Notes: generated by a model from the letters alone, not told the origin. DNA of 23,070 nt from an uncultured Lachnospiraceae bacterium (GCA_900549995.1 URQQ01000065.1:1-23070), one strand, 5' to 3'; positions 1 through 7,382 are shown, numbered from the stretch's first letter. Made by a program: numbers and translations.

Positions 1-608
1 AGAATCTCCGGATCCAGAATCCATGAGTAGCAGTCAAATATCTCATATTCTTCACCGAAAAACTGAATTGCCTGGCAAAAGGACTCATCACAGCTTGCTT
101 CATCGATCGCCCCGCCTTCCGGAATATGTACGTGGAGAACCCTGCTTCCTTTTTCCCATCTTAACTCACCGCAGACTTCATCTTCCTCAAGAACTCCAGG
201 CTGAAACTGAAGTCTTCCAAGACGGTAAATTTCCATCTTCAGAGAAAGACTGAGCCATCTCTTCTCCTCCAGGCCGCAGCTTCCGTGTTTCTTTACACAC
301 TCCAGATACCAGATCGTAAAGTCAAGAAAAGTATCATAATAAATCTGATCACTGATCCCCTTTTCTTTAAATTTCTCATATAAATCAACTGCAAATCTGA
401 GATAAAGAACAAGAACCAGTTTTTCCTTATCCGGCTCCTTCTCTGCCATGGTAAGAAAGTGGTCAACGTCTTCATAAAAACATTTCTTCCATTCCTTATA
501 TTGCCCTTCAGGAAGCTGAAAACCTCTCACTGTCCTCTGCCCTTCTTCGGGTAACCCTATTTTCTCCATCAAAAGATCGATTGTCATTTTCATGTCTGCC
601 GCCATCAT
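1..608 (-). CDS. NAT_N/GNAT_C-type acyltransferase domain protein (partial, 3' end outside window)
   Basis: The frame is open from the ATG at 608 to the left edge, about 202 codons, so the C-terminal part is missing. The protein starts MMAADMKMTIDLLMEK. It contains a helical segment with FQLPEGQYKEWKKCFY, then LGRLQF near residue 135 and VHIPEGG followed by a CDESF segment and CYSWILDP near the break. This LGRLQF...VHIPEGG...SWxLDP series matches the 'acyltransferase domain-containing protein' family with NAT_N and GNAT_C domains that is common in Clostridia. Its substrate is not known to me. GAGGAGGCGGA lies just upstream of the ATG, and a second in-frame ATG follows directly. It has its own promoter and is separated from the Rrf2 gene by a terminator. 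The family call rests on motif memory only. Confidence 0.72.
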   Translation of the reverse strand, partial: MMAADMKMTIDLLMEKIGLPEEGQRTVRGFQLPEGQYKEWKKCFYEDVDHFLTMAEKEPDKEKLVLVLYLRFAVDLYEKFKEKGISDQIYYDTFLDFTIWYLECVKKHGSCGLEEKRWLSLSLKMEIYRLGRLQFQPGVLEEDEVCGELRWEKGSRVLHVHIPEGGAIDEASCDESFCQAIQFFGEEYEIFDCYSWILDPEI

Positions 609-631
609 AATCCGCCTCCTCTTATGTTTAT

Positions 632-660
632 ATTATACAATGACATATATATCTTCGCAA
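632..660 (-). promoter_or_regulatory. Promoter of the acyltransferase gene
   Basis: Minus strand: -35 TTGCGA (655-660), 17-bp spacer, consensus -10 TATAAT (632-637). The start ATG at 608 is about 17 nt beyond the expected transcription start, with a strong ribosome binding site between. Confidence 0.65.
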
Positions 661-687
661 TCGGCAGAGAAAAAGTTTCTGGACTGC

Positions 688-720
688 AAAAAGAGGCGTG
701 CACCTTGTGCAGCACCTCCT
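688..720 (-). terminator. Rho-independent terminator of the Rrf2 gene
   Basis: On the minus strand, AGGAGGTGCTGCAC pairs with GTGCACGCCTCTT around an AAG loop (13 pairs, a few G-U, one bulged C), and a T run follows. It starts about 10 nt after the Rrf2 stop codon and closes the redox module. Confidence 0.78.
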
Positions 721-730
721 GTTTTGGAAA

Positions 731-1147
731 TTACTTATTTTTAAATATCTGATTTTCAATACTCTGTAACGTGATACTTTCAAGCTTTTCTCTGCATACA
801 GCATTCAATTCACTGTAAATACCATCCATAATGCCAGCCATTCCTGATGCGATCAGACACGTCATCTCAGGATTGCCTGATTTCCAGGATGCCTTTACGC
901 TTTCTTCTCCAAGAGCATCACTGATCTGAGCCAGATTGATGTGGGAAGCATTCTCCCCGATATGATAGCCGCCTTTAATTCCTTCTCTTGTCTCAACCAG
1001 ACCAGCTTTTTTCAGGGAAGCCATCACTTTTCTTATTCTCGCCGGATTGGTGCAGACATTCTCCGCGATTTCATCACTTGGCACGGTAGCATCCTTGTGT
1101 TTTAAAAATACCAATGCATGTACAGCAATCGTAAATTCTCCTGTCAT
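731..1147 (-). CDS. Rrf2 family transcriptional regulator
   Basis: 138 aa, normal for the family. The N-terminal winged helix (MTGEFTIAVHALVFL, then a recognition region with NPARIRKVMASLKKAGLV at about 34-51 and the wing GIKGGYHI at 56-63) is typical of Rrf2 proteins. Iron-sulfur members such as IscR and NsrR use three closely spaced cysteines near residues 90-105. Here only C97 lies in that segment, with the others at C32 and C118, so a classical [2Fe-2S] site is not supported. A cysteine-thiol sensor or an effector-binding repressor is more likely. It is the last gene after the flavin reductase and CcdA-TlpA genes and also has its own promoter in the 78-bp gap. I infer that it controls the module and perhaps the pgl operon. 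Its DNA site has not been shown. Confidence 0.9.
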   Translation of the reverse strand: MTGEFTIAVHALVFLKHKDATVPSDEIAENVCTNPARIRKVMASLKKAGLVETREGIKGGYHIGENASHINLAQISDALGEESVKASWKSGNPEMTCLIASGMAGIMDGIYSELNAVCREKLESITLQSIENQIFKNK

Positions 1148-1176
1148 CGTATTCTCCCGCCTTTCACAATGCTTTT

Positions 1177-1205
1177 ATTATAATCTTCTCTTTCTGATTG
1201 GTCAA
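1177..1205 (-). promoter_or_regulatory. Promoter of the Rrf2 gene
   Basis: Minus strand: TTGACC (1200-1205), 17-bp spacer, TATAAT (1177-1182), about 30 bp upstream of the ATG. It lets the regulator be made independently of the upstream operon promoter. It lacks the full ACTGTA-N11-TACAGT palindrome seen at 4041 and 19974. Only a TACAG half-site lies just upstream, at about 1212. Confidence 0.75.
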
Positions 1206-1225
1206 GTATCATACAGATAAACCGG

Positions 1226-2530
1226 CTACTTTGCCAGAGACTCCTGAATCACGTTCTCCAGTGTACTTGCATTGACTGCACCAGGTATATAACCGATCAG
1301 ATTTCCTTCTCTGTCTATCATATATGTTGTCGGAAATGACCGGATTCCAAATGTCCCAAAAATATCTCCTGTCGTGTCCATCAAAACTGGGTAGCTGTAA
1401 CCATTGGAATCCAGAAAATCAGTGATTTCCTCCTGGCTTACGTCGTTGGCATTCGGATTCACATCCGTCTTCGGCTCTGAAACTCCAAGAATCACAAGAT
1501 CCTCCTTGTTCTCCCCGTATTTCTCATAGGCATCCTGAAGATCCGGCATCTCCTGTTTACAGTAACCACACCATGTTGCCCAGAAATTAAGAAGCACTAC
1601 CTTCCCTTTATAATCTGATATTTTATGAGTCACGCCATACTGGTCTTTTACTTCAAAGTCAGGCACCGGAACCGGATCATCCTTGCTCTTTGTCTCCTGC
1701 TCTTTCTGCGCCGCTTTCTTCTCCGCTTCTTTTGTATCATTGTTTTTCTCTGACTCTTTTTTTGTCTCGGCATTCTGTGTCTGTGCAGAAGTGATATTCC
1801 CGCCGGATGACAGGTAGCCGGTGATTCCATTTACCCATCCTGTAATTGTCATGACACCCATGACAATGAGCAATACTCCGCCTGCCTTGACTGTATACTT
1901 GACTACATTTTTATATTTTTCAAACCAGCCGATGACAGTTCCTGTAAATAATCCGACTGCCAGAAACGGCAAAACAAATCCAATAATGTATACCCCGACG
2001 AGAAGGAATCCTGCAGCTGCTGACTTTGCAGTAGATGCCATCAGCAGTACGCTTGTAAGCACCGGACCCACACAGGGAGTCCATGCAAAACTGAACGTAA
2101 ACCCAAATACAAAAGCCGTCAATGGATTTGCCGCCCAGCGGTCGAGATGAAACGGAAGCCTGCGCTCCCTCTCAATTACCCCTGACTGTCCGAACAGCCC
2201 AAGCTGGTATGCCCCAAACAAGATCATGATAATTCCGCCGATTCTGACAAACCACATACGGTTGCCGTCAAAAAACTTTCCGGCAGCGGTAAATCCTATT
2301 CCAAGCAGAATGAATGCAAAACTGATCCCAAGCACGAAAAACAGTGTATTAAGCATTACTTTCTTCCGCGGATAATGGATTTTTCCATTCTCATCTGTGA
2401 TTTTGGCACCACCTGCAAGATAACCGATGTACACCGGCACAAGCGGCAGTATACACGGTGACATAAAACTGATAATTCCCTGTATGAACACCGTAATCGC
2501 CGGTATTCCTGTTCCTAATGATAAGTTCAT
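1226..2530 (-). CDS. CcdA-type membrane thiol transporter fused to a TlpA/ResA-like thioredoxin domain
   Basis: 434 aa in two parts. Residues 1-235 form a six-helix CcdA/DsbD-beta type membrane domain with the paired cysteines C26 (SPCILPLVP) and C153 (TPCVGP). These pass electrons from cytosolic thioredoxin across the membrane. A charged Lys/Glu-rich linker (about 255-285) leads to an extracytoplasmic thioredoxin fold with WCGYC (C321, C324) and a cis-proline region SFPTTY (P400). So carrier and extracellular reductant are one chain. No cytochrome c genes are nearby, so general thiol or oxidative-damage repair outside the membrane is more likely than cytochrome maturation. AGGAGGATATT precedes the ATG. 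The gap to the upstream flavin reductase gene is 37 bp, which suggests one transcript. Confidence 0.92.
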   Translation of the reverse strand: MNLSLGTGIPAITVFIQGIISFMSPCILPLVPVYIGYLAGGAKITDENGKIHYPRKKVMLNTLFFVLGISFAFILLGIGFTAAGKFFDGNRMWFVRIGGIIMILFGAYQLGLFGQSGVIERERRLPFHLDRWAANPLTAFVFGFTFSFAWTPCVGPVLTSVLLMASTAKSAAAGFLLVGVYIIGFVLPFLAVGLFTGTVIGWFEKYKNVVKYTVKAGGVLLIVMGVMTITGWVNGITGYLSSGGNITSAQTQNAETKKESEKNNDTKEAEKKAAQKEQETKSKDDPVPVPDFEVKDQYGVTHKISDYKGKVVLLNFWATWCGYCKQEMPDLQDAYEKYGENKEDLVILGVSEPKTDVNPNANDVSQEEITDFLDSNGYSYPVLMDTTGDIFGTFGIRSFPTTYMIDREGNLIGYIPGAVNASTLENVIQESLAK

Positions 2531-2567
2531 AATATCCTCCTGTGATGTCTGTTATTTTACACTTCTC

Positions 2568-3941
2568 TTACCTGGCCGATGCCAGAAGATCATTCAATGA
2601 TTCACTCATTGTCGGATGTGTATAGATATTGTCTCTGAGAACTGTATATGGTATTCCCGCATCAATTGCAAGTTTTAATGTATTGATCATCTCCTGGGAT
2701 TCGGCACTGAATAAATGTGCTCCGAGGATACGGTCTGTCCCGGCATCAATAATTACTTTCATCATTCCGGCAGACCTCTTCATCAAAAGTGCTTTTGGTA
2801 TCGCTGAGACCGAAAGTTTTGCAATCTTTATCTCATACCCTTCCTTTTCTGCCTCTTTCTCTGTGAGTCCCACTCTTGAAAACGGTGGATCGATAAACAT
2901 TGTATAAGGCACAGCACCTCTGTTCTTTGTTGTTCTTTCTCCATTTCCAAGAATCTGGGATTTTACAATTCTGAAATCATCCAGAGAAATGTACGTAAAC
3001 TGTAAACCTCCCGCGACATCTCCCATAGCCCAGATATTATCTGCTGTAGTTTTCAAATGTTCATCCGTTTTTACAGCTCCACGCTCTGTCAGTTCCACCC
3101 CGGCAGCTTCCAGATTCAATCCCTCAACATTTGGTCTTCTCCCCGTTGCCACAAGCACTGCGTCTGCCTTGATCTCCTCTATGCCATCCGCCGTCTTTAC
3201 AACAACAGCTGCATTTTGTTCTTCGTCTCTCACTTCCTGAACTTCCGCATTCTTCAGTATCCGGATTCCCCGATCCATAAGACTCTTAAGCGCTTCCTCT
3301 GCCACTTCCTTATCTTCCCTTGGTAGGAATACATCGCCATGCTGAATCACTGTGACCTTTGAACCAAAATTCGCATAGTAAGAGGCAAACTCAAGTCCTA
3401 TATACCCTCCTCCGATAACAGTCATATCTTTGGGAAGTTGTTCAAGATCCATCAGTGTCTCACTCAGGTACACAAATCTGCTCTCCTTTAACCCTTTTGT
3501 CTTTGGAATAAACGGTCTTGCACCTGTATTGATGAAGATTCTTTCTCCTGTAAGTATCTCTTCTCTTCCATCTGCATATGTAATCTTCACATGATGATGA
3601 TCCTCGAATGATGCCGTTCCTGTGATTACTTCCGCATTTACAGTATCTGCAACCTTGTGGTAATTTTTATTTCTGAGTTTCTCTATCAACGTCCTCTTTT
3701 CAAGAATTGTATTTTTATAAAATTCACTTCGGCTTTCAAAGTTCCCTCCGATCTTATCTGAAAGCCTTGCTGAATCCTCCAGAAATTTAGACGGTATACA
3801 TGCCACATTAATGCATGTTCCCCCATACATTTTATCTGATTTTTCAATCAGTGCAACACTTTCCCCATTTGCCGCCAGTGCTCCTGCCAACGTTTTTCCG
3901 CCTTTTCCAAATCCTATGATAATATTCCGAAATTCTTTCAT
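2568..3941 (-). CDS. RclA/MerA-like FAD-dependent pyridine nucleotide-disulfide oxidoreductase
   Basis: 457 aa, full family length. Domains in order: an FAD-binding GxGxxG (residues 10-15); the redox disulfide GGTCINVACIPSK (C43, C48); a nucleotide-binding GGGYIG (177-182); FAD motif 2 WAMGDVAGG (304-312); and a C-terminal dimerisation domain with HPTMSE (H442, E447), the His-Glu pair of the glutathione reductase/lipoamide dehydrogenase superfamily. It lacks the heavy-metal domain and C-terminal cysteine pair of mercuric reductase. It also has no dehydrogenase-complex neighbours. The best fit is the RclA-like group, whose members include hypothiocyanite reductases of mucosal bacteria. After GGGYIG the second strand ends in QH (200-201), not the acidic residue usual for NADH users, which hints at NADPH. 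It leads the module and sits behind the palindrome-bearing promoter. The exact substrate is inference. Confidence 0.85.
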   Translation of the reverse strand: MKEFRNIIIGFGKGGKTLAGALAANGESVALIEKSDKMYGGTCINVACIPSKFLEDSARLSDKIGGNFESRSEFYKNTILEKRTLIEKLRNKNYHKVADTVNAEVITGTASFEDHHHVKITYADGREEILTGERIFINTGARPFIPKTKGLKESRFVYLSETLMDLEQLPKDMTVIGGGYIGLEFASYYANFGSKVTVIQHGDVFLPREDKEVAEEALKSLMDRGIRILKNAEVQEVRDEEQNAAVVVKTADGIEEIKADAVLVATGRRPNVEGLNLEAAGVELTERGAVKTDEHLKTTADNIWAMGDVAGGLQFTYISLDDFRIVKSQILGNGERTTKNRGAVPYTMFIDPPFSRVGLTEKEAEKEGYEIKIAKLSVSAIPKALLMKRSAGMMKVIIDAGTDRILGAHLFSAESQEMINTLKLAIDAGIPYTVLRDNIYTHPTMSESLNDLLASAR

Positions 3942-4009
3942 GATTCATCCTTTCCCGGCTGCATTTGTGTGCCGCAATGCAGTGCTGTATTGTTCCATCA
4001 GCATTTTCA

Positions 4010-4075
4010 ACTGTATTATACTTTGTTACATTTACTTTGTACTGTAACTTTATCATATACAGTTAAATCTGTCAA
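4010..4075 (-). promoter_or_regulatory. Promoter of the redox module with two palindromic operators
   Basis: Minus strand: -35 TTGACA (4070-4075), 17-bp spacer, likely -10 TAAAGT (4047-4052). A perfect inverted repeat ACTGTA-N11-TACAGT (4041-4063) covers the spacer and -10. A second copy, ACTGTA-N11-TACATT on the plus strand (4010-4032), has one mismatch. Its centre is 31 bp away, about three helical turns, and it falls just after the expected start point. This layout suggests repression by two dimers on one DNA face. The same -35/operator layout recurs at 19974-20008. Confidence 0.75.
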
Positions 4076-4123
4076 CAAAAGAATTTATTTTTTTAGATCC
4101 ATACTCCGTAGGATTATTATAAG

Positions 4124-4143
4124 ATAGGAAACGAAGTTTCTTA
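4124..4143. repeat. Short palindromic repeat, copy 1
   Basis: ATAGGAAAC-GAA-GTTTCTTAT is an inverted repeat with one G-T position. Its first 17 bases, ATAGGAAACGAAGTTTC, are identical to 20149-20165. It lies between the Rpn terminator and the redox promoter. Confidence 0.7.
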
Positions 4144-4150
4144 TTTTACG

Positions 4151-4195
4151 AAAAAGCAGCTGGAACCACACTTTTCTGCGCTCCAGCTGCTTTTT
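4151..4195 (-). terminator. Rho-independent terminator of the Rpn-family gene
   Basis: Perfect 14-bp stem, AAAAAGCAGCTGGA (4151-4164) with TCCAGCTGCTTTTT (4182-4195) and a 17-nt loop, starting 6 nt after the stop codon. Terminal A/T runs mean it could work in both directions. Confidence 0.85.
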
Positions 4196-4200
4196 GATTC

Positions 4201-5136
4201 TCAGACTGATTTCATATCCTGTAAATGTTTGTATATTGCCTCCAGATCATAGTCCGACGGATGCTCACGGAACAGTTCACAGATTTGGTCAATCACACTG
4301 ATATCCTCCTCCAAAAATTCCGCGATCTCCTCCGGCGGCATTCCTTTTTTGATTTTACGTATTATCAGATCGATCACTTTTAACATCTCGCCCTCTGCTT
4401 TTCCATCTTCAAACGACTCTTCCCTCAGGTCTTCGAGGACACGTTCTTCATCATATTCAGTCAGCAATGCATTCACAATCTCATTCCTCCTCGTCTTCAG
4501 GAATTCTTCCAGTATGCCTGCATCAATACACTCATCTATTACCCTTGTGACGGCATCTTTCAGTTCCATTTTTGGCTGATATTCTCTTACCTTTCCCACA
4601 AAATACGAGTATTCCGCCAATGTCTTACATTTTTCCATTAACTCTTGATTGTGGCCGTAATTGATATTAATCACCTGTACTTTAAGTTCCATCCCTGACT
4701 GTTCATTTCCATGCAGAAATGCATCCGAGAGGCGCATCTCCTCCCGCTCATCCATTTTCCGTAATCCATTGTAAAACACTACATACATAGGTGTCGGAAG
4801 ATAGATCTGTTTACTGCTGTAAAGATTCTTATCTTTTGTCAATTGTTTATACAAATTGGCAAAGTAAAAAAATCCTCTGAGCGGCATGTTTTTATTCCAT
4901 GTACTCTGATGTTCATAAAGATTCAGATATCCATGAATCATCATAGAAACATCATTTTTCATAGATAAATAAATCACATCTTCCCAGGTTGTAATTTCCA
5001 GGTCATCCGGATTCTCGTAACAGGTATCATTCAGCCCATTATATAGTTCCAGAAGCCTGTCTTTGTCCGAATATAACATTCGAAACAAAGTGTCCTTAAA
5101 TTTTCGGTTTACATGTAACGTTTCGTAAGTATTCAT
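4201..5136 (-). CDS. Rpn family recombination-promoting nuclease / putative transposase (PD-(D/E)XK)
   Basis: 311 aa. The N-terminal half carries the nuclease-fold signature of the family: NDVSMMIHGYLNLYEHQST (D62, E75, Q77), then NMPLRGFFYFANLY and a TPMYVVFYNG segment. The C-terminal half is charged and helical (ERVLEDLREESFEDGKAEGE), as in other clostridial members. Known Rpn proteins are DNA endonucleases that raise RecA-independent recombination, and some act in phage defence. Which applies here is unknown. The gene stands alone, has no terminal inverted repeats that I can see, and has its own promoter and terminator, so it looks like a resident single gene and not an active element. TAGGAGGAAACAGT precedes the ATG. 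Confidence 0.88.
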   Translation of the reverse strand: MNTYETLHVNRKFKDTLFRMLYSDKDRLLELYNGLNDTCYENPDDLEITTWEDVIYLSMKNDVSMMIHGYLNLYEHQSTWNKNMPLRGFFYFANLYKQLTKDKNLYSSKQIYLPTPMYVVFYNGLRKMDEREEMRLSDAFLHGNEQSGMELKVQVININYGHNQELMEKCKTLAEYSYFVGKVREYQPKMELKDAVTRVIDECIDAGILEEFLKTRRNEIVNALLTEYDEERVLEDLREESFEDGKAEGEMLKVIDLIIRKIKKGMPPEEIAEFLEEDISVIDQICELFREHPSDYDLEAIYKHLQDMKSV

Positions 5137-5305
5137 ACTGTTTCCTCCTAGGATTAGAATTATTCTTTCAAAGAAAACAGCTTCTCTTACGCTAACATAT
5201 ACTTATATCTCCATCAACAATATGACAGATGACTAACCGTACAAACGCTGTACTATCATGGCTGGTCACATTATAGTTTCATTTTGTGGGATGTTTTATA
5301 AGATA

Positions 5306-5334
5306 ATTATAGAATAGAATCCTTGCAATGACAA
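5306..5334 (-). promoter_or_regulatory. Promoter of the Rpn-family gene
   Basis: Minus strand: TTGTCA (5329-5334), 17-bp spacer, consensus TATAAT (5306-5311). The expected leader is about 160 nt, unusually long for this window. I see no riboswitch class in it. Confidence 0.7.
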
Positions 5335-5500
5335 GAATTCAGTTAAGAATTGCACCGGCGAACGCCCGGCAGAAAAGTTTTGCAGCCATAAGAAACTGCT
5401 CTCTTAGAAATGTACCTTTATTCTCACACAATACCATCAGCGCGTCAACCCTGATATTGTATTAAAATGAAAGATTGCCCCACGATAACTGTTTCGCAAC

Positions 5501-5542
5501 GATAAAAAATGGATGGACAATACGTTTCCGACTGCCCATCCA
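5501..5542 (-). terminator. Rho-independent terminator of thrS
   Basis: On the minus strand TGGATGGGCAGT pairs with ATTGTCCATCCA (12 pairs, two G-U) around a 9-nt loop and is followed by ATTTTTTATC. It lies about 55 nt after the thrS stop. Confidence 0.85.
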
Positions 5543-5594
5543 GTATTTTTCCATGCATGCCGTGCACCTCGTGCTGCATACCTGATCTGTAGAC

Positions 5595-7352
5595 CTACTC
5601 GTTGACTTTTGACTCTGTCTTCTCTTGAACTTCCTGAATGAATTCTTCAATCTGGAATGTTCCAAGATCTCCTTTATCTCTGCTTCTGACAGTGATTGTT
5701 CCATCAGCTGCTTCTTTTTCTCCAAGTACAAGCATGTACGGAACTTTTTCAAGCTGTGCCTGACGGATTTTGTAGCCAATCTTTTCATCTCTTCTGTCAA
5801 GTTCGCAGCGGATTCCTGCTTCTCTTAATTTCTCATACACACCGCCTGCATATTCCAGTGATTTTTCTGAAACCGGAAGTACCTTTACCTGCACCGGCGA
5901 GAGCCATACCGGGAACTTGCCTGCGTAATGTTCAATCAGAATTCCGATGAATCTTTCAATTGATCCAAAACATACACGGTGAATCATGATCGGACGCTTC
6001 TTGCTTCCATCCTCTGCCGTATACTCAGCTTCAAATCTCTGCGGAAGCTGGAAATCAAGCTGGATTGTACCACACTGCCATGTACGTCCGATGGAGTCTC
6101 TCAGGTGGAAATCGATCTTCGGGCCATAGAATGCGCCGTCGCCTTCGTTGACAACATAATCAAGATTCATAGAATCGAGTGCTTTTCTGAGTCCCTCTGT
6201 GGCAGTCTCCCACTCTTCATCGGTACCCATGCTGTCTTCCGGCCTTGTAGAAAGTTCTACGTAGTATTCAAATCCAAACTGACTGTATACCTCATCAATC
6301 AGCCTTGTAACACCTTTGATCTCTTCTTCGATCTGCTCTTCTGTCATAAAGATATGCGCGTCATCCTGTGTAAAGCAGCGCACACGCATCAGCCCGTGAA
6401 GCTGTCCGCTCTTCTCATGGCGGTGCACGATTCCAAGCTCGCCGACCCGAAGCGGAAGATCCCTGTAAGATTTCGGCTGGGATTTATAGACAAGCATTCC
6501 TCCCGGACAGTTCATCGGTTTGATTGCATAATCTTCCTCATCGATCTCCGTCGTATACATGTTATCCTTATAATGATCCCAGTGACCGGATGTCTCCCAT
6601 AACTTGCGGCTTAAAATAATCGGAGTTGATACTTCCTGGTAGTTTTCCCGGATATGGATTTTTCTCCAGTAATCGATCAGCGTATTCTTAAGAGTCAGCC
6701 CCTTTGGAAGGAAGAATGGAAAGCCAGGTCCCTCTTCCGTGAACATAAAGAGCCCCATCTCTTTTCCGATCTTTCTGTGATCTCTTTTTCTAGCCTCTTC
6801 CATCATTGTCAGATATTCTGTCAGATCTGTTTTCTTTGCAAAGGCAGTTCCATAGATTCTTGACAGCATCTTATTCTTCTCACTTCCCCGCCAGTAAGCC
6901 CCGGCAACACTTGTGAGTTTAAACGCCTTTACGCCTTTGGTATACATGATATGCGGTCCGGCACATAAATCCGTAAATTCTCCCTGTGTATAGAAACTGA
7001 TCGTCTCCCCTTCAGGCAGATCTTCAATCAATTCTACCTTGTAAGGCTCACCTTTCTCTTTCATAAGGGCGATCGCTTCCTCTCTTGGAAGTGAAAATGG
7101 CTTCAGCGGAAGATTCTCTTTCACAATCTTATTCATCTCCGCTTCCAGCTTCTCCAGATCCTCCGGAGTAAATCCGTCTTCTCTGTCAAAATCATAGTAA
7201 AATCCATCGTCAATCGCTGGTCCAATGGCCAGTTTTGTCTCCGGATACAGACGTTTCACCGCCTGTGCCAGCACATGGGATGCCGTATGGCGGATCGCCC
7301 TTAACTCATCCTCTGCCTCCTGTACATTTCCATCTGGTAATATAATTTTCAT
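5595..7352 (-). CDS. thrS: Threonyl-tRNA synthetase, short form without TGS domain
   Basis: 585 aa, against about 640 for E. coli or Bacillus ThrRS. It begins about 20 residues before the editing domain, so the N-terminal TGS domain is absent. The editing domain is intact: HTASH (H22, H26) and LCAGPH (C130, H134). The class II catalytic core keeps the zinc ligands C282 (MNCPGG), H333 (QDDAHIF) and H458 (MIHR), with spacings matching the E. coli enzyme. Motif 2 is VRCFTQDDAHIF, and an anticodon-binding domain ends the chain. Start: ATG with AAGGAGAAG in the 30-bp gap after the upstream transferase gene. There is no room for a T-box leader in that gap, so it is probably co-transcribed with the transferase. 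The lost TGS domain is probably a lineage trait and not a truncation. Confidence 0.96.
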   Translation of the reverse strand: MKIILPDGNVQEAEDELRAIRHTASHVLAQAVKRLYPETKLAIGPAIDDGFYYDFDREDGFTPEDLEKLEAEMNKIVKENLPLKPFSLPREEAIALMKEKGEPYKVELIEDLPEGETISFYTQGEFTDLCAGPHIMYTKGVKAFKLTSVAGAYWRGSEKNKMLSRIYGTAFAKKTDLTEYLTMMEEARKRDHRKIGKEMGLFMFTEEGPGFPFFLPKGLTLKNTLIDYWRKIHIRENYQEVSTPIILSRKLWETSGHWDHYKDNMYTTEIDEEDYAIKPMNCPGGMLVYKSQPKSYRDLPLRVGELGIVHRHEKSGQLHGLMRVRCFTQDDAHIFMTEEQIEEEIKGVTRLIDEVYSQFGFEYYVELSTRPEDSMGTDEEWETATEGLRKALDSMNLDYVVNEGDGAFYGPKIDFHLRDSIGRTWQCGTIQLDFQLPQRFEAEYTAEDGSKKRPIMIHRVCFGSIERFIGILIEHYAGKFPVWLSPVQVKVLPVSEKSLEYAGGVYEKLREAGIRCELDRRDEKIGYKIRQAQLEKVPYMLVLGEKEAADGTITVRSRDKGDLGTFQIEEFIQEVQEKTESKVNE

Positions 7353-7382
7353 AATCTTCTCCTTTCAGACTTTACCTCTCTC

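Larger units (their letters stand above)
5137..5594. other. 458-bp non-coding region between the Rpn gene and thrS
   Basis: No convincing gene. It holds the Rpn promoter (5306-5334) with a leader of about 160 nt, a small GC hairpin (CCGG-N7-CCGG, 5353-5367), the thrS terminator (5501-5542) and a weaker imperfect hairpin just after thrS (about 5553-5581). The open frame at 5462-5800 lies mostly inside thrS in another frame and is not counted. Confidence 0.7.

Noticed and set aside
1201..1225. Third copy of the ACTGTA palindrome upstream of the Rrf2 gene
   Set aside because: Only a half-site (ATACAG within GTATCATACAGAT) is present, with no second arm at the 11-nt spacing.
2568..3941. Mercuric reductase (merA) or lipoamide dehydrogenase
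   Set aside because: It has no heavy-metal N-terminal domain, no C-terminal cysteine pair and no mer neighbours. There are also no 2-oxoacid dehydrogenase genes nearby. The RclA-like group fits better, though the substrate is unproven.
3844..4056. 70-codon minus-strand reading frame in the leader of the reductase gene
   Set aside because: It starts inside the operator region, has no good ribosome site, and overlaps the reductase start in another frame. Its composition is not protein-like.
5462..5800. 112-codon frame at the end of thrS
   Set aside because: It overlaps well-supported thrS codons on the same strand in another frame and runs through the thrS terminator.
5979..6602. 207-codon plus-strand frame opposite thrS
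   Set aside because: The opposite strand encodes conserved ThrRS motifs throughout. No ribosome site or family resemblance was found.
7353..7382. T-box riboswitch before thrS
   Set aside because: The gap is only 30 bp. I found no T-box core sequence or antiterminator in it or in the operon leader.
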